Assembly: GCF_900112315.1 (NCBI RefSeq)
Contig: NZ_FOLL01000011.1
Span: forward strand, 1 to 64,000
Origin: Parapedobacter composti
Lineage (GTDB): Bacteria > Bacteroidota > Bacteroidia > Sphingobacteriales > Sphingobacteriaceae
Length of the DNA: 64,000 nt
Reading direction: 5' to 3'
Below are positions 9,417-19,265 of the stretch, one piece after another. The position numbers and the translations under genes are program-made. Positions within the stretch are counted from its first letter, which is position 1. Each line of letters begins with the position of its first letter. Under the pieces are notes generated by a model that saw only the letters and a list, made by a program, of their open reading frames with translations, made no database searches and had not been told where the DNA came from.

Positions 9417-10949
9417 ATGAAAAAAATATTCAACAGTATTATAGTTTCGATCCTGACCTTGGGATGCTTGATGTCTTGCAGTTCGCTGGATATTAACGAA
9501 GATCCGGTTCAGCCGGTTAGTGTGCCGGTATCGCAGCGGTTGCCAAGCATTCAGGCCAATCTGGCGTATTCATTATATTCGCAGGCTAGGTGGGCCGCCT
9601 ACCATAGTTATTATGTGACCACACGTTTGGGTAATAGTAATGCGCTGACCGATACCTGGAATTATAACGGCATCACGAGGTTAGGGGCATGGCGTTGGCA
9701 TTATTTCGATGTGGGGTCGAACATTGTAGGCGATGCGGGCATGTTGGTCAGGGCTAGGGAAGACGGTGCTAATAATTATACGGGCGTGGGTAAGATTTTA
9801 GCTGCATTCAGCTTTTTAACGGCGACAGACGTGTTTGGTGACATGCCCTTCAGCGAGGCATACTCTGGTTCGTTCAATCCGGTATATGATACGCAACAGG
9901 ACGTCTATCGGGGTGTAGAGCGATGGCTTGATGAAGGTATCACGGAGCTAAATAGCGTAGGCCCTGCGGCACCTACTATGAATGGGGCTTCGGATCTCGT
10001 TTATTCGGGCGACTATCAGCGTTGGATCTATTTTGCCGAGGCCGTCCGGGCGCGGTTGAAATTGCATACCGCTAATTTTCAGAACGGGTATCAAGCAGTA
10101 TTAACTTCAGTAGATAAAGCACTGGAAGGGTTTGAAGATGCCATGTTCCGCTACCCAGAAGAGTCGTCATCACCTTGGGAAAAAAACCTTTGGGGAGACA
10201 CGCGCCCGAATCCAGAATGGCAATTCGCAGATATACGGAATGATTTGGCCAATTCCTTACCTACGGATGTGTTGATGAAAACACTGGCTATCGATGCTGA
10301 CGCCGGTATTTATGATCCCCGTTTATATAAATTGACTACCCCAGGAGCAAGAAACAATTACTACGGAGCCAGAATGTCTGAAGGGTTGCAAGATCCCAAT
10401 CTCCCCACTGGCACCACTTATCAGGATTTCGCGAACCTCTACAATGGTTATTGGACATCAGATAACTCACCTTATCCGTATATGATTAAGGAAGAGCTTT
10501 ATTTCATCAAGGCAGAAGCGCTATTCTATCTTGAGCGATTTGAGGAAGCGTTGAATGCTTATCGGCAAGGCATTGAACACAACCTTCGGCGGTTAGGAGT
10601 AGAGGAAGGGCATCTCATCAATTTTATGGGATCCGCGAAAGTTGTGCAACATGCTGACGATCTGCAAATTTCCGATATTATGACGCAGAAATGGTTAGCG
10701 TTATACCTCCAAGCGGAATCGTGGGTGGACATCCGTCGATACGGCTATGGTACGCATGCTTACCCGTATCTGTATTATCCTCGATTTGTAACGGCGTGGG
10801 GTGGCAGATATATCCAACGTTTGCCGTATGATCCCCAGACCGAATATATTTATAATCCAAAGGAGATTGCTCGTTTGGGCGCAGCGGCGAGGGATTGGGT
10901 GTTTACTCCAATCTGGTGGGCTGAGCAGTCAACATTAAAAATGCCATAG
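9417..10949 (+). CDS. SusD-like outer-membrane lipoprotein
   Basis: 510 residues. Lipoprotein signal with Cys in MSC (about residue 21) followed by SSLDINEDPVQPV, the SusD-like_2 signature. Regions such as YTGVGKILAAFSFLTATDVFGDMPFSEA and EELYFIKAEALFYLERFEEALNAYRQGI fit the TPR-like helices of the SusD/RagB fold. It starts 10 bp after the SusC stop and is followed two bases later by the next lipoprotein gene, so it is clearly in one operon. Role: surface capture of the ligand transported by the adjacent SusC. Confidence 0.92.
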   Translation: MKKIFNSIIVSILTLGCLMSCSSLDINEDPVQPVSVPVSQRLPSIQANLAYSLYSQARWAAYHSYYVTTRLGNSNALTDTWNYNGITRLGAWRWHYFDVGSNIVGDAGMLVRAREDGANNYTGVGKILAAFSFLTATDVFGDMPFSEAYSGSFNPVYDTQQDVYRGVERWLDEGITELNSVGPAAPTMNGASDLVYSGDYQRWIYFAEAVRARLKLHTANFQNGYQAVLTSVDKALEGFEDAMFRYPEESSSPWEKNLWGDTRPNPEWQFADIRNDLANSLPTDVLMKTLAIDADAGIYDPRLYKLTTPGARNNYYGARMSEGLQDPNLPTGTTYQDFANLYNGYWTSDNSPYPYMIKEELYFIKAEALFYLERFEEALNAYRQGIEHNLRRLGVEEGHLINFMGSAKVVQHADDLQISDIMTQKWLALYLQAESWVDIRRYGYGTHAYPYLYYPRFVTAWGGRYIQRLPYDPQTEYIYNPKEIARLGAAARDWVFTPIWWAEQSTLKMP

Positions 10950-10951
10950 GT

Positions 10952-11710
10952 ATGAAGAAGATATATATTTTATTATCAACGTTGTTAGCTGGTTTTTTCG
11001 CGGGCTGCGAAAAGAATGATCCGATTACCGAACTGGGAATTTCAAACGGTGAGTATACAGCCGAACTAAGGGTGACATACGATAATACCCGTCCGGCTAT
11101 CGGCGATACGGTTATCGTAACGGCGTCTACATGGCAGCGTGATGACCGTTATGACAACATAACCTTCTACGAGACGATTTATGAAACGTTTGGATTGGAT
11201 ATTACTCTGGAGCATGGCAGTAATTTCAGAACTGTAGCGGAAACGTATACCACGTTGTCGGTTACTGATACCATACTGGCTAAGCGCGCTTGGCAAACAA
11301 TATCTCATGATGAACTCATGCAGTATTGGGTCACGAATACGAACAACTACGTCATTCCGGGAGAATATGTAATTACCATGCAGGAAGGAAAGTATCCAAG
11401 CAATGGGTCACTTATCGAAGCATTACCGGATAATGAATGGCAAGTTCTAAAAAGCATTGTTGCCTATAACATCAATGGGACGGATTTTGAAGCAATTTTC
11501 CCAGACGCACCGGATGAGACGGTATCAGGGGCCACGGTAACTGCAGAGGGGAGGGCTTATGTGCGGAACAACCTTTCCCGGCAAGAGTTGGCGGGATCGG
11601 TAACCCAAATTTCCAAATTGGGGACCTATAACGTCGTAATAGAAGTAGAGGCGACAACGCCGACAGGGGCTATCACAGCGACGACAAGAACGTTTACTAA
11701 CAACCTCTAG
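10952..11710 (+). CDS. Surface lipoprotein of unknown family
   Basis: 252 residues. Signal MKKIYILLSTLLAGFFAGC gives a lipidated Cys at about 19. The mature part contains beta-rich segments (EYTAELRVTYDNTRPAIGD) suggesting one or two Ig-like domains. It sits directly between SusD and the PKD lipoprotein with 2-4 bp gaps, the usual place for glycan-binding SusE/SusF-like partners. Its N-terminal half has the look of a DUF-type PUL lipoprotein, but no specific family is recognised. Ligand binding at the cell surface is inferred from context. Confidence 0.8.
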   Translation: MKKIYILLSTLLAGFFAGCEKNDPITELGISNGEYTAELRVTYDNTRPAIGDTVIVTASTWQRDDRYDNITFYETIYETFGLDITLEHGSNFRTVAETYTTLSVTDTILAKRAWQTISHDELMQYWVTNTNNYVIPGEYVITMQEGKYPSNGSLIEALPDNEWQVLKSIVAYNINGTDFEAIFPDAPDETVSGATVTAEGRAYVRNNLSRQELAGSVTQISKLGTYNVVIEVEATTPTGAITATTRTFTNNL

Positions 11711-11714
11711 TGTT

Positions 11715-13334
11715 ATGAAGAGTTTGAAACTATTGCATATTATTTGTGCCATATTGTTGTTTACAGGATGCGACCGAAACGAGGTGCTTGTTCTGGAACA
11801 TACGGGCGAACATATCGCCAATTTTGATTTCCCTGAGGGCCAGGTTTATGCCCCAGCCAAAGTGCGGTTGACCAACCGATCGAGAAATGCTGATAGCTTT
11901 TTGTGGGAATATGCGGGAGGAAAGACCATTTATACAAACGGCGATACGGTAGACGTATCGCAGTCTGACAAAATGGTTCCTGATACCATCTTATATGAAT
12001 TGCCTGGAACCTACACGGTCAAGTTGGTCGCTCGGCAAGGCAGCGTAGAGAAGGAAGTATCGAAGTCAGTTACTATTTTAAAACAACAGCCGGAAATCAT
12101 CGTGCCGGAGAATATAGGCATTTTTTTAGACGTTACCTTTTCGGCGAGGGTGTTCCGTTTTCCAGGCCGAGATATAGCTTACGAATGGGACTTTGGAGAG
12201 GCCGGAACGTCTACCTTGCCGAATCCGACGGTACAGTTCGAGACGGAAGGGGAACACGTGATAAAGCTGACAGTTAATGACGGTGAAGAGACGTTGTCAA
12301 CCGAAACAACCATATGGGTTCAGGGAGAATTAGCGAAAACCATCTATTTCACCGACGCGCTCACCCGTCGTATTTATCGCTATAAATTGACAACCCAAAC
12401 GGAATCGGAAGTGGAGTGGATCGGTGTAACCACGGGATATAATCCTTTTGGACTATCGGTAAAGGGAGACAAGTTATATTTGTCTGAGACGGGCCTTGGT
12501 ACTCGGTTTTCGTCGGGTGACGCAGCAAGGGCCGATGGTGTCCTGAAGTCCTTTAATTTGGATGGTACTGGGGAGAACCTTATTACCCGGCCGGTGGCTA
12601 CATCGCTTGATTACCGCGATGACCCATGGATGAATACGGTAGATCGATATGGCAATATCTGGTGGACATGCCGGAACTGGGGCGTTCGAGTCATTAACGC
12701 TTCGTCATCGGAGGCGGCTTATCCGTCACCAAGGTTTAACATTAATGCAACAATTGCGGGTGAAGCTACCACTACGTATTTTGCTTCAGACATTAAAGAA
12801 GTGGGCAATGAAATATGGGTATCCTATGCAGGTACGACCGGTAAAGGGATCTATAAATTTGGCTATGACGGCGCCTATATCGGCAAAATTGGAGGTGAGA
12901 TAGCCAAGCATGCCGTACGTGCATTTGTGGTGGATCATGTAAACGGTCATATTTATTTTGCTACTAACCGTGCAGATGAGGGGCGCGCCTTAGGGCTTTA
13001 TCGCACAAACTTAGATGGATCCGGTATTGTGGCTGTGGATAACCATTGGACAATGAACATTGGAGCCGGCGGCTATAGTGATCAAGGGGCAGCCGGTGAA
13101 TATGTCTACATCACAAATATTGATATCGTAGTGGATGAAAACGGCGAGGGATACTTATATTACCCTTATCGAGCGATAAGCGATGTATATGGCTCGGGCA
13201 ATCCGCCCACCTTAGGGGCATCTGCCGCCAACTCGGGGATCAAGCGTTATAATTTGAATGGTACTGAACCTGCTACATTCTTGCTGAAGGGATATGCGCC
13301 CTATGGCATGGCAGTCGATCAGGTGAAACGGTAA
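11715..13334 (+). CDS. PKD-domain lipoprotein with C-terminal beta-propeller
   Basis: 539 residues. Lipoprotein signal ends at the LFTGC lipobox (about residue 19). Two PKD-type Ig domains follow: about 35-125 (SFLWEY, GTYTVKLVARQGSVEKEVSKSV) and about 130-212 (IAYEWDFGEAGTS, GEHVIKLTVNDGEE). From about 215 on there are repeated YWTD/NHL-like strands (KTIYFTDALTRRIYRYKL, GLYRTNLDGSGI, GIKRYNLNGTEP), consistent with a six-bladed propeller. Such proteins bind carbohydrate or protein at the surface; no catalytic residues are seen. It lies four bases after the preceding lipoprotein gene and eight before the GH18 gene. Confidence 0.83.
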   Translation: MKSLKLLHIICAILLFTGCDRNEVLVLEHTGEHIANFDFPEGQVYAPAKVRLTNRSRNADSFLWEYAGGKTIYTNGDTVDVSQSDKMVPDTILYELPGTYTVKLVARQGSVEKEVSKSVTILKQQPEIIVPENIGIFLDVTFSARVFRFPGRDIAYEWDFGEAGTSTLPNPTVQFETEGEHVIKLTVNDGEETLSTETTIWVQGELAKTIYFTDALTRRIYRYKLTTQTESEVEWIGVTTGYNPFGLSVKGDKLYLSETGLGTRFSSGDAARADGVLKSFNLDGTGENLITRPVATSLDYRDDPWMNTVDRYGNIWWTCRNWGVRVINASSSEAAYPSPRFNINATIAGEATTTYFASDIKEVGNEIWVSYAGTTGKGIYKFGYDGAYIGKIGGEIAKHAVRAFVVDHVNGHIYFATNRADEGRALGLYRTNLDGSGIVAVDNHWTMNIGAGGYSDQGAAGEYVYITNIDIVVDENGEGYLYYPYRAISDVYGSGNPPTLGASAANSGIKRYNLNGTEPATFLLKGYAPYGMAVDQVKR

Positions 13335-13342
13335 ATTGTATT

Positions 13343-14359
13343 ATGAAAAAGAATCTGATTTTATTTCTCGCTGTGGCTGTTTTAGCTTCTTGCTCCAAAG
13401 AAGTAATCTGGGTGCCCGACGGGTATGTCCTTGGAGGCGAAAAGCCGACTGGCGAATATGTGCCAGACGAGCAATTCAAGCGGGTGGCGTACTGTTATCA
13501 TAACACGGCGCCTACATCCTTTGATACATCAAAACTGGACTATGTCACTCACCTCCATTTCGCCTTTCTGAATCCAAGGGAGGACGGCACTTTGCAAGCA
13601 TTGGCTAATTTGGGTAATTTTCAAGCACTTAAGGAGCTCGCAAAAACCAGGAATGTTAAGACGGCCATCTCGTTGAGCGGTTCTGAAACCGTATTCAGGA
13701 CGGTTATGGCTAATGCCACAACCCGCAAACAATTTGTGAAGAATGTAGTTGACTTCGCCGTTTTGCATCAGTTAGATGGTGTAGACTTGGACTGGGAGTA
13801 TCCTAGGGCCAATCAGGGGGGAGATGTAGTACTGCGATTACTTGTCGAGGAGCTTTCGGCAGAATTGCATAGCTGGCATAAGTATCTCAGCATTGCGGTA
13901 ACAGCAGGGATTTATGCGGGAGCGGTAAGGGACGGTATTACGCCGGAGGCCCTTGACCACGTAGATTTCGTTAACCTCATGGCCTATGACGGTATTGGAA
14001 CTGATCCGAATAATCCTAATCATCACTCTTCTTTGGGAATGGCAGAGCGTGTGCTGAATATTTGGATGGAGGAAAAGGGATTGCCAAAAGAAAAAGCGGT
14101 CTTGGGAATACCCGTCTACGGGAAAAACGCCAATAATGCTTCGATGACTTTTTCCGCGCTACTGACGGCCGGGGCGGATCCGTTGCTGGACGAGTTTATC
14201 ATCAATAATGTAGCGTATTACTATAATGGCGTAAATACCGTGAAATCCAAAACCCAATTAGCGAAAGATCAGGCGAACGGCGTGATGTTTTGGGAATACA
14301 ACCAAGATGCACGAGGGGATAATTCATTATTAAAGGCAGCTTATGATGTCGGTCGATAG
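13343..14359 (+). CDS. GH18 family glycoside hydrolase lipoprotein (chitinase or endo-N-acetylglucosaminidase)
   Basis: 338 residues. Signal MKKNLILFLAVAVLASC is lipidated at Cys17. The catalytic GH18 motif DGVDLDWEYP is complete, with the acid at Glu152 and the preceding Asp residues in place. Other family features are VTHLHFAFLN (strand 2), VKTAISLSG (strand 3), VDFVNLMAYD (strand 6, Met-Ala-Tyr-Asp) and GVMFWEYNQD (strand 8). GH18 enzymes cleave beta-1,4 bonds next to GlcNAc by substrate-assisted catalysis. Given NamZ and MurQ homologues next door, cleavage of GlcNAc-MurNAc backbones is as plausible as chitin. The 3' end overlaps the start region of the NamZ-like gene by 17 bp. Confidence 0.92.
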   Translation: MKKNLILFLAVAVLASCSKEVIWVPDGYVLGGEKPTGEYVPDEQFKRVAYCYHNTAPTSFDTSKLDYVTHLHFAFLNPREDGTLQALANLGNFQALKELAKTRNVKTAISLSGSETVFRTVMANATTRKQFVKNVVDFAVLHQLDGVDLDWEYPRANQGGDVVLRLLVEELSAELHSWHKYLSIAVTAGIYAGAVRDGITPEALDHVDFVNLMAYDGIGTDPNNPNHHSSLGMAERVLNIWMEEKGLPKEKAVLGIPVYGKNANNASMTFSALLTAGADPLLDEFIINNVAYYYNGVNTVKSKTQLAKDQANGVMFWEYNQDARGDNSLLKAAYDVGR

Positions 14360-15614
14360 ATATTTGGTTACGCAACAGAAAGCGATAGTGGCAAGCTGGA
14401 TAAGTTTCGTGCTTTTGATTGTAAGCTGTAATTCAGCGGAACAGTCCAACAGACAGTCGGGAAGCAATTTGGTCGTGTCGGACGCTGTAGAAAAAAATGG
14501 CCCAATAGTTCCCGGCGCCGACCAATTGGAGCGCTATCTGCCTTTGCTGGAAGGTAAGAAAGTTGGGCTGATGGGTAATCAGACGTCTGTCGTGGGGCCC
14601 GACAAAGAGCACTTGGTGGATGTGCTCCTGGAGAACGGCATTGACCTGAAATTCGCTTTCGCCCCGGAACATGGGTTCCGCGGTAATATTGAACGGGGTG
14701 AGAAGGTGTCAAATGAAGTGGATGAACAAACCGGCCTACCGCTTTATTCCTTGTATGGAAAAAATGAGAAGGCAGATTCCATTGTGGCTTCCGTGGATGT
14801 CATGATTTTTGACTTGCAAGATGTCGGTGCACGGTTCTATACCTATATCACATCCATGCACCGTGTTATGCAATTGTGCGTAAATAACGGGAAAAAACTG
14901 ATTGTGCTGGATAGGCCCAACCCCAACGGCGATCAGGTGGACGGGCCGGTGCGAAAGGACGACCGCTTTAAATCCAACGTCAGCTACCATAAGATTGCCA
15001 TGATTCATGGCCTCACCGTGGGTGAGTTGGCCAAGATGATTAATGGGGAAGGGTGGCTGGACGGCGGTGCCCAATGCGATCTGGAAGTTGTTCCGGTGCA
15101 GAACTATGATCATAGCACGCCTTACGAGTTGCCTGTGATTCCTTCGCCCAGTCTTCCGAACCACTTGTCCGTACGGTTGTACATGTCGCTTTGCTTGTTT
15201 GAGGGGACTGATATCAGCGTAGGAAGAGGAACGGATTGGCCGTTTCAGGTAGTGGGTTATCCCGATCCGGTATTCGGTGACTTCACTTTTACGCCGGGTA
15301 CCAAGCCGGGCATGGCCGCGCATGTGGAGCAAAAGGGAAAATTATGTTATGGTATAGACCTCCGTAACCTAGACCCGCAGGAACATACGTTTACTTTGAA
15401 ATACCTCATCGATTTTTATCAAAAAGCGCCTTTTAAAGATACATTTTTCGCACGCCCGGATTTTTTCGACAAGCTTGCGGGTACGGACGAGCTACGGAAG
15501 CAAATTATTGCGGGGTTAACTGAAGCGGAAATACGGGATAGTTGGAAGGCAGATCTGGATGCGTATAAGAAACTTAGGAATAGGTACCTGCTTTATCCAG
15601 ATGATGTGAATTAG
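14343..15614 (+). CDS. NamZ-like exo-beta-N-acetylmuramidase (DUF1343, GH171)
   Basis: 423 residues. A hydrophobic stretch ending LLIVSC (about residue 29) is a lipoprotein signal. The mature protein carries the DUF1343 hallmarks: GKKVGLMGNQTSV, FAPEHGFRG (with catalytic-region Glu-His), IFDLQDVGARFYTYI, LDRPNPNG and FEGTDISVGRGTDWPFQ. The characterised member of this family, NamZ, releases MurNAc from the non-reducing end of peptidoglycan fragments. Here it follows GH18 with overlap and shares the cluster with MurQ, so the pair supports import and breakdown of MurNAc. The annotated ATG overlaps the GH18 stop; a start a few codons later is possible. Confidence 0.9.
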   Translation: MMSVDRYLVTQQKAIVASWISFVLLIVSCNSAEQSNRQSGSNLVVSDAVEKNGPIVPGADQLERYLPLLEGKKVGLMGNQTSVVGPDKEHLVDVLLENGIDLKFAFAPEHGFRGNIERGEKVSNEVDEQTGLPLYSLYGKNEKADSIVASVDVMIFDLQDVGARFYTYITSMHRVMQLCVNNGKKLIVLDRPNPNGDQVDGPVRKDDRFKSNVSYHKIAMIHGLTVGELAKMINGEGWLDGGAQCDLEVVPVQNYDHSTPYELPVIPSPSLPNHLSVRLYMSLCLFEGTDISVGRGTDWPFQVVGYPDPVFGDFTFTPGTKPGMAAHVEQKGKLCYGIDLRNLDPQEHTFTLKYLIDFYQKAPFKDTFFARPDFFDKLAGTDELRKQIIAGLTEAEIRDSWKADLDAYKKLRNRYLLYPDDVN

Positions 15615-15632
15615 GTGTGTCGCCAGTTGCTT

Positions 15633-18600
15633 ATGATTAGCCGTACAGTACGCATGAGCGCAACCCAGGCATTTTCCATTATATGGCTTATCGTATTGTC
15701 GATTTGCTGGCGGTCAGCTGATACTCACGCCCAGCCCTTCCAGTTCGCCCATGTAACCGATACGCATGTGGGGGGGGCTACGGGTGCGGAGGATTTGGAG
15801 CGAACCGTGGCCGACATCAATGCCAATCCCAACTTGGACTTTGTCATCCTTTCGGGGGATGTTACGGAGTTCGGTTCCGATGAGGAGCTGGCATTAGCCA
15901 AGCAGATATTGGATAAACTGCGTATTCCATGGTACGTGATTCCCGGAAACCACGATACCAATTGGTCGGAAAGCGGGGGCAATAGTTTTCGCAAGGTATT
16001 TGGCGGCGAGACATTTGCGTTTGTGCATAAGGGCTATCTTTTTGTAGGTACCAACTCGGGCCCGAACATGCGGATGAGTCCGGGGCAGGTGCCCCGCGAA
16101 AACCTGGTATGGATGGACTCGCTGTTTACTGCACATCCGGATAAGGATATGCCGCTGATCTACGTGAACCATTATCCGCAGGATTCTTCGTTAAACAACT
16201 GGTTTGAGGCGCTCAACCGCGTAAAGCAGCGCAATGTGCAACTATTCTTCTGTGGCCATGGTCACCAGAACAAGGTGTATGATTTTGAAGGTATTCCGAG
16301 CATCATGGGAAGGTCCAACCTACGGGCGAAGGACAGTGTGGGCGGATATAATATCGTGACCATTGCCGACAGGCAGGCTACTTACCAAGAGCGTAACCCG
16401 GGAGTAGGCACCAAAGAACCCTGGGCGGTTGTACCGTTGCGCAATAACCACTTTGCATCGGAACGGCGGCTGTATCACCGCCCGGATTATTCGGTGAATA
16501 CTCGCTATGCTACTGTGCGGGAAGTCTGGTCATTTCAAGATGAAAGCGATATCGGAACAGGCTTAGCTGCCTATAAGCAGCTGGTCATCACCGCCAATAC
16601 GGCGGGGCAGGTATACGCGCTGGATGCGAATACGGGGCGCAAGGCGTGGAGCTTCCAGACAGGTGGTAAGGTGTATTCCACGCCGGCGGTATGGAAGAAT
16701 TACGTGGTGGTAGGTTCGTCTGACGGACAGATCTATTGCCTTCATGCCAAAACGGGTAAGCTGCATTGGAAATACGAGGCAGAAAAGGCGGTGTTGGGTT
16801 CGCCGTTGGTGCATCAAGGGGTGGCCTACATCGGAGCTTCCGATGGAGAGTTCCGGGCATTCGATATCCGGAAAGGGCGATTGATATGGTCTTTTGAAGA
16901 AGTGAAGGGATATGTGTCGGGCAAGCCGCTACTGTACCAAAACACGTTGTACTTTGGTTGTTGGGGGAATGGGTTTTATGCGCTCGACCCGGGAAATGGT
17001 CGGCTGAAATGGCAATGGTCAAATGGTGCGGCCAACCGGATGTTATCTCCAGCGGCATGCTACCCCGTGGGGGCCAATGGACGGGTGTTCATCGTTGCAC
17101 CCGACCGATATATGACGGCATTGGATGCCGGCAGCGGCGTCGAGATTTGGCGTAAGAAAATAGATAGTATACGGGTGCGTGAGTCCATGGGCTTGTCTGA
17201 GGATGGTAGCCTGGTGTATGTGAAGACCATGGACGGGCAGGTGCTGGGAATATCCACCGAAGCCGACAGTATGGAGGTTGCGTGGACGTCTAAATTACAA
17301 CTGCCGTATGAGTTGACACCTTCGGCAATGGTGGCGGATAATGGATTGGTTTTTGTGCCCAGCCATTCGGGGCTAGTAAGCGGGCTGGACGCTGAGGGCG
17401 GCGATGTGGCATGGCAATACAAGGTTTCCAATGCGATGGTGAATCCCATGCTCCCGTTGAAAGGGCAGCGCATAGTGGCCAGCACGATGGATGGAAAAGT
17501 GGTGTGCCTGAAGTATGGGGCGGAAGAGGACGGAGCATGGATCCGTATCAATCAATTGGGCTATATACCCCAAGGGGTTAAGGTGGCCGTATTGGCGAGT
17601 AAAGGGATCAGGAGGGCATCACGCTTTGCGCTGGTGTCGGCCGAAACGGGAGAGCGGGTATTCAGCGCGAAGGCGGGCAGGGATTTTGGGGCTTACGGTC
17701 CGTTTACCTCGGCTTACCGCTTGGATTTTTCGGCTTATCAGGATACCGGATTGTATTACCTGGAGGTGGATGATGTACGCTCGCCCCGGTTCCGCATTGC
17801 GCCGGATGTGTATAAGGGGGCTGCTGATTTTGCTCTGCGCTACATGCGTCAGCAGCGCACATTGTTTAACCCGTTCTTGAAAGATAGCTGCCATACGCAT
17901 GACGGGTTTACCTTGTATGCGTCGGCAGCGGGGCTGCCCGACAGTACGCGCATTGATGTGGGCGGTGGCTGGCACGATGCGTCGGATTATTTGCAGTATT
18001 CCACCACTTCGGCCAACGCAACGTATCATTTGCTGGCGGCATATCGAGATTTTCCGGGCATTTTTGGCGACCGCAAGCAGGCGAATGGGCTGGATGGGGC
18101 CAATGGGCTTGCTGATGTGCTGGACGAGGCGAAATGGGGACTGGATTGGTTGCTGAAGATGCACCCTGAACCGCACCTGCTATTTAACCAGATTGCGGAC
18201 GACCGTGACCACATGGGCATGCGTATGCCGGGCGAGGATGATTTTTATGGCCGGGGTTTTGAACGCCCGGTGTATTTTGTGAGCGGTGAGCCGCAGCAAC
18301 GGGGGAAGTTCATGAACAACACGACGGGGACAAGTTCCACGGCGGCCAAATTTACCAGTGCTTTTAATCTGGGAAGTGTGCTGCTGGAAGGTGTAGATGC
18401 GGCCTATGCTCAACAACTGCGGGAAAAGGCGGCATCGGCTTATGCGTTTGCCAAGCGGAAGCCGGGAGTAACGCAAACAGCTTCGGTAAAATCGCCTTAT
18501 ATCTACGCGGAAGACAACTGGGTGGATGATATGGAACTGGCCGCGGCTACCCAACTGGCCGTTACGGCGGATAGCCGATTTTTGGAGGAAGCGTTGTCGT

Positions 18601-19265
18601 ATGCGCGGCAGGAAAAAGTAACGCCTTGGATGGAAACGGATACGGCTGCTCATTACCAGTGGTACCCGTTCGTAAACCTGGGGCACTATGAACTGGCGAA
18701 GCAACTGGAGGGTGAGCAACGCGAGGAACTCTTAGCTTATTACCGCATGGGTATGGAAAAGGTCTGGGATCGGGCAAAACAGAACGCGTTTTATCGGGGC
18801 GTGCCATTTATCTGGTGCAGCAATAACCTGACGGTTTCGTTTGCTATCCAGTGCTTTTGGTATCGAGAGCTAACACAGGATAACACGTACGCGCAGTTGG
18901 AACAGGCAAATTTCGATTGGTTGTTTGGCTGCAATCCCTGGGGAACGAGCATGGTATACGGGCTGCCGGCATGGGGTGATACGCCGGTGGATCCGCATTC
19001 GGCCTTCACCCGACTGGGAAATTTTCCCATAGACGGTGGGCTGGTGGACGGGCCGGTGTATGGCAACATTTTTGCCAGCTTGATTGGCATCCAGTTGACC
19101 CGGCCGGATGCGTATGCGCCGTTCCAGTCGGATTTGGCGGTGTATCACGATGATTATGGGGATTACAGCACCAATGAGCCGACGATGGATGGCACTGCCT
19201 CGCTGATTTATCTGCTGGCAGCTAAAGAACAGGAGTCTCAGGAGGGGGCTCAGCCAAAAAAGTAG
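15633..19265 (+). CDS. Metallophosphoesterase / PQQ-propeller / GH9 triple-domain exported protein
   Basis: About 1210 residues. A signal peptide precedes AQPFQFAHVTDTH. Numbered from 15615, the first domain (about 40-255) is a calcineurin-like metallophosphoesterase with metal ligands in DTH, GDVTE, GNHD, NHYP and GHGHQ. The second (about 300-630) has repeated PQQ-type blades (VYALDANTGRKAWSF, IYCLHAKTGKLHWKY). The third (about 640-1210) is a CelD-type N-terminal domain (IRINQLGY) plus a GH9 catalytic domain with GGGWHDASDY near 788 and the C-terminal acid motif NEPTMDGTAS near 1187. GH9 members include endoglucanases and exo-glucosaminidases; the locus suggests an amino-sugar substrate. GTG at 15615 also opens the frame, but ATG 15633 or 15654 is a better start. 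The gene ends at A_AAA_AAG followed by TAG. Confidence 0.88.
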   Translation: MISRTVRMSATQAFSIIWLIVLSICWRSADTHAQPFQFAHVTDTHVGGATGAEDLERTVADINANPNLDFVILSGDVTEFGSDEELALAKQILDKLRIPWYVIPGNHDTNWSESGGNSFRKVFGGETFAFVHKGYLFVGTNSGPNMRMSPGQVPRENLVWMDSLFTAHPDKDMPLIYVNHYPQDSSLNNWFEALNRVKQRNVQLFFCGHGHQNKVYDFEGIPSIMGRSNLRAKDSVGGYNIVTIADRQATYQERNPGVGTKEPWAVVPLRNNHFASERRLYHRPDYSVNTRYATVREVWSFQDESDIGTGLAAYKQLVITANTAGQVYALDANTGRKAWSFQTGGKVYSTPAVWKNYVVVGSSDGQIYCLHAKTGKLHWKYEAEKAVLGSPLVHQGVAYIGASDGEFRAFDIRKGRLIWSFEEVKGYVSGKPLLYQNTLYFGCWGNGFYALDPGNGRLKWQWSNGAANRMLSPAACYPVGANGRVFIVAPDRYMTALDAGSGVEIWRKKIDSIRVRESMGLSEDGSLVYVKTMDGQVLGISTEADSMEVAWTSKLQLPYELTPSAMVADNGLVFVPSHSGLVSGLDAEGGDVAWQYKVSNAMVNPMLPLKGQRIVASTMDGKVVCLKYGAEEDGAWIRINQLGYIPQGVKVAVLASKGIRRASRFALVSAETGERVFSAKAGRDFGAYGPFTSAYRLDFSAYQDTGLYYLEVDDVRSPRFRIAPDVYKGAADFALRYMRQQRTLFNPFLKDSCHTHDGFTLYASAAGLPDSTRIDVGGGWHDASDYLQYSTTSANATYHLLAAYRDFPGIFGDRKQANGLDGANGLADVLDEAKWGLDWLLKMHPEPHLLFNQIADDRDHMGMRMPGEDDFYGRGFERPVYFVSGEPQQRGKFMNNTTGTSSTAAKFTSAFNLGSVLLEGVDAAYAQQLREKAASAYAFAKRKPGVTQTASVKSPYIYAEDNWVDDMELAAATQLAVTADSRFLEEALSYARQEKVTPWMETDTAAHYQWYPFVNLGHYELAKQLEGEQREELLAYYRMGMEKVWDRAKQNAFYRGVPFIWCSNNLTVSFAIQCFWYRELTQDNTYAQLEQANFDWLFGCNPWGTSMVYGLPAWGDTPVDPHSAFTRLGNFPIDGGLVDGPVYGNIFASLIGIQLTRPDAYAPFQSDLAVYHDDYGDYSTNEPTMDGTASLIYLLAAKEQESQEGAQPKK

